Below, in pieces: positions 63,201 to 64,000 of a stretch of 64,000 nucleotides of DNA. This DNA is from an uncultured Acidobacteriota bacterium (GTDB taxonomy: Bacteria > Acidobacteriota > UBA6911 > RPQK01 > JAJDTT01). The stretch lies in assembly GCA_951812665.1 (NCBI GenBank), contig CATOST010000018.1, forward strand, positions 62,001 to 126,000. The letters are read 5' to 3'. Every line of letters begins with the position of its first letter. The stretch's first letter is position 1. Position numbers and translations under genes: made by a program. The notes under the pieces are model-generated. The model saw only the letters and a program-made list of their open reading frames with translations, was not told where the DNA came from and searched no databases.

Positions 63201-63719
63201 GTAGTGGGCCGAAGCGTTGTACGGCTCCAAGGAGAGCACTTTCCGAAAGTGGCCGATGGCCTGCTCGTAACGTCGTCCGCGCGAACTCAGCAGTCCCAGG
63301 TAGTACTGAGTCGAAGGGTCCTCGGGGTCCTGGCGGGCGACCTGGCCGAAAGCCTCCCCCGCCTTCGCGGCCTGATCCTGGTTGCGATAGATGAGACCCA
63401 TCATGTAGTGGGACTGGATCTGTTCCGGATCCAATTCCAAGGCCTTCCGGAAGGATCGGGCCGCCTGCTCGTGGAGTTGCTGATTGAACAGCGCAACACC
63501 CAAGTTCACATGGCCGGGCACGAAATTCGCGTCCAGTTCCAGAAGTCGAGAAAATTCCGAAGCGGCGGCCTTGTAGTCGAGCTGTTCCATGAAGGCCACG
63601 CCCCGGCTGTTGAGCCGCAGGAGTGCCGTCACCTCAACCGAATCGCTCCGGGGGGGCAACCCGAAGATGGTCCAAAGGGCGACACCGGCGAGGAAGGAAG
63701 TCAGAAGCAAACGAACCAT
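60219..63719 (-). CDS. Large TPR, FG-GAP/VCBS and ASPIC/UnbV extracytoplasmic protein
   Basis: 1166 residues: N-terminal membrane helix or signal (1-22), TPR repeats (about 35-210), FG-GAP/VCBS blades with calcium-loop motifs (DYDGDGHVDLF, DYDNDGDLDLY, DYDHDGDLDLL, DFDNDGDRDLL, DYDRDGDLDL; about 285-650), an ASPIC/UnbV domain (about 655-740: RSAIGTKIEI, LLWPGG), and a ~420-residue C-terminal region of unknown function. Likely a cell-surface binding or carbohydrate-related protein; the role is inferred from the domains. Confidence 0.9.
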   Translation of the reverse strand: MVRLLLTSFLAGVALWTIFGLPPRSDSVEVTALLRLNSRGVAFMEQLDYKAAASEFSRLLELDANFVPGHVNLGVALFNQQLHEQAARSFRKALELDPEQIQSHYMMGLIYRNQDQAAKAGEAFGQVARQDPEDPSTQYYLGLLSSRGRRYEQAIGHFRKVLSLEPYNASAHYNLAIALTRSGQGEEGRQEMERFRTLQGMFGATTLGLQYLEQGRYALVLEDLDDYLPQPPVEGREEFAVRFREDGVAAGLNFRHEGPGKVDPEVSSVQELEDGLVPWVGSGSSFGDYDGDGHVDLFLANAGPGGSRSSLFRNRGDGTFQETTGESGLDRKGRTMHGIWGDYDNDGDLDLYLVNYGPNVLYRNEGNGRFVEVTEQAGVGDPAWGSGGAFVDYDHDGDLDLLVTNLTGRPGSVSAGTRFPQDFPGATNSLFRNNSDGTFADVSEAAGLTGARHQTWSSVCTDFDNRRDIDFYFVNRGAPNQLFSNQRDGSFMDMAEAAGVAGDGEGVGVGIGDLAHRGLLDLALPTLTGPDFSLWTQKTGNRRYARRQDWMPQDWKAPGHAHTVHLLDFDNDGDRDLLIVAAPLSDSNWEQPRRNFHLLANHRGRFQDVSREARLDEFRGLPVRGVSAADYDRDGDLDLVANVNGGRPLLLRNQGGNRNNWVSVTARGTNSNRSAIGTKIEIRSGRLLQKEEVRGGYGFLSQNAATLHFGLGRRTEIDIVRLLWPGGVLQSELNQEVNQALEIQELDRKGTSCPILYVWNGERYVFQTDFLGGSAYGYLLAPGTFNYPDTDEYVKLNRAQVGLKEGRLAITLNNQLEELILFDKLEVVVVDHPEDYEIYPDEKLLPGPPYADFRLLTFSDPRPLLAATDGKGQDLLPALSRLDGKYPAWFRNLPFKGYAEPHDLILDLGPASGENTRLLLDAWIDYADSTSNLAASQAGLSLSPPVLQVQDSTGDWVTVIERMGFPAGLPKPMTVDLTGKFLSDSRKVRIRTNMRIHWDRILVDTSPPRRDFKTFRLRPQRADLHYLGFPAAIGKPLLAYDRSRILPTAPWKAHIGNYTRFGEVSPLLLKRDDMFVTTRAGDEIEAFFDLDRIPAPPEGWVRDYLVYVDGFGKDMDLNSASPDTVGPLPFHGMSRFPYAPNERYPDTPAHQRYLQEWNTRRVDRWY

Positions 63720-63722
63720 GGC

Positions 63723-64000
63723 TCAAGACCGACCGTGGTAAACAAAGATGTACTCCTTGAAACCGTTTCGAAGCCGGAAGGAGCTGAAGAGCCGGTAATG
63801 GGGCATCATCCGGTTCAGGTCCGCCCGGTGGTATCGAGGGGACGGGCGCAGCAAGGAGGAGAGGTGCTCGTAACGGAGCCGCTGCGAGTCGATGATCTGG
63901 AATCGGATCGGTCTCTCCGGAATGTACCGATTCGTGGAAATCATGGTGAACAGCAGCGTCCCCGGATGGCAAAAGCGGTCCAGGTGTCGGATCAGGCCGG
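63723..64000 (-). CDS. Methyltransferase-like protein, 5' end cut by window
   Basis: The last ~91 residues of a longer protein: GLIRHLDRFCHPGTLLFTM at the window edge, then FQIIDSQRLRYEHLSSLL and KEYIFVYHGRS. The first part resembles the late strands of a class I SAM methyltransferase. It ends 3 bp before the TPR/FG-GAP gene, so it is probably the upstream gene of that operon. Confidence 0.55.
   Translation of the reverse strand, partial: GLIRHLDRFCHPGTLLFTMISTNRYIPERPIRFQIIDSQRLRYEHLSSLLRPSPRYHRADLNRMMPHYRLFSSFRLRNGFKEYIFVYHGRS

Overview
The window looks like a high-GC Acidobacteriota chromosome, possibly near the Solibacteres/Bryobacterales. The main reasons are four long FtsX/MacB-type permeases of the acidobacterial duplicated orphan permease (ADOP) type, a TPR/FG-GAP/ASPIC-UnbV protein, a secreted five-bladed-propeller protein, and dispersed short hairpin repeats. 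This placement rests on gene content read by eye, not on a phylogeny. I saw no rRNA, no recognisable tRNA and no CRISPR array.

Layout. 1-3.9 kb (+): the end of lutA, then lutB, lutC, queD and queC, all tightly packed or overlapping (lactate oxidation plus a deazapurine pair). 3.9-8.4 kb (-): a metallophosphoesterase with an altered first metal motif, a SPASM-like radical SAM protein, and an AMP-ligase/ACP/acyltransferase fusion bracketed by copies of a palindromic repeat. 9.5-23.6 kb (+): a respiratory block with coxB, coxA, two coxC-like genes, coxD and a small CxxC membrane protein, then a Rieske/split-cytochrome-b complex with an octaheme cytochrome c, a frameshifted lipoprotein, a strong terminator, heme A synthesis (ctaA, ctaB) and an ABC ATPase.

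23.6-43.5 kb is an accessory block. It holds a flavin reductase, a coupled pair ending in a metallo-beta-lactamase-fold protein that has lost its metal site, a methyltransferase, a frameshifted ParD antitoxin, and a large minus-strand ABC cluster: NtrY/NtrC-type two-component system, three tandem ADOP permeases, a MacB-type ATPase, a membrane fusion protein and a fourth ADOP permease. Two matching sigma-54-type promoters, each with a double TGTCC-N6/7-GGACA site about 75 bp upstream, sit in front of the fusion protein and the fourth permease. The NtrC-type regulator encoded at the end of the cluster is the obvious candidate activator. At 43.6-45.7 kb come an ABC-2 permease, a DUF420/CtaM-like oxidase-assembly protein and a HEAT/lipoyl-like protein. 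These look like the missing half of the cta-ABC cluster that stops at 23.6 kb, so the 20-kb block may be an insertion.

45.7-56.1 kb holds a ferredoxin, small proteins, elongation factor P, a group of hairpin repeats, an AddAB-type recombination helicase/nuclease pair whose AddB nuclease and Walker A motifs are degraded, and an ETF:quinone oxidoreductase. 56.1-58.5 kb is a repeat island around a REP-associated (Y1/HUH) transposase; truncated copies of its 3' end lie between copies of the 15-mer CGGAAAGGGACAGTC. 58.5-64 kb (-): a CstA-type carrier, the large TPR/FG-GAP protein and the end of a probable methyltransferase gene cut by the window edge.
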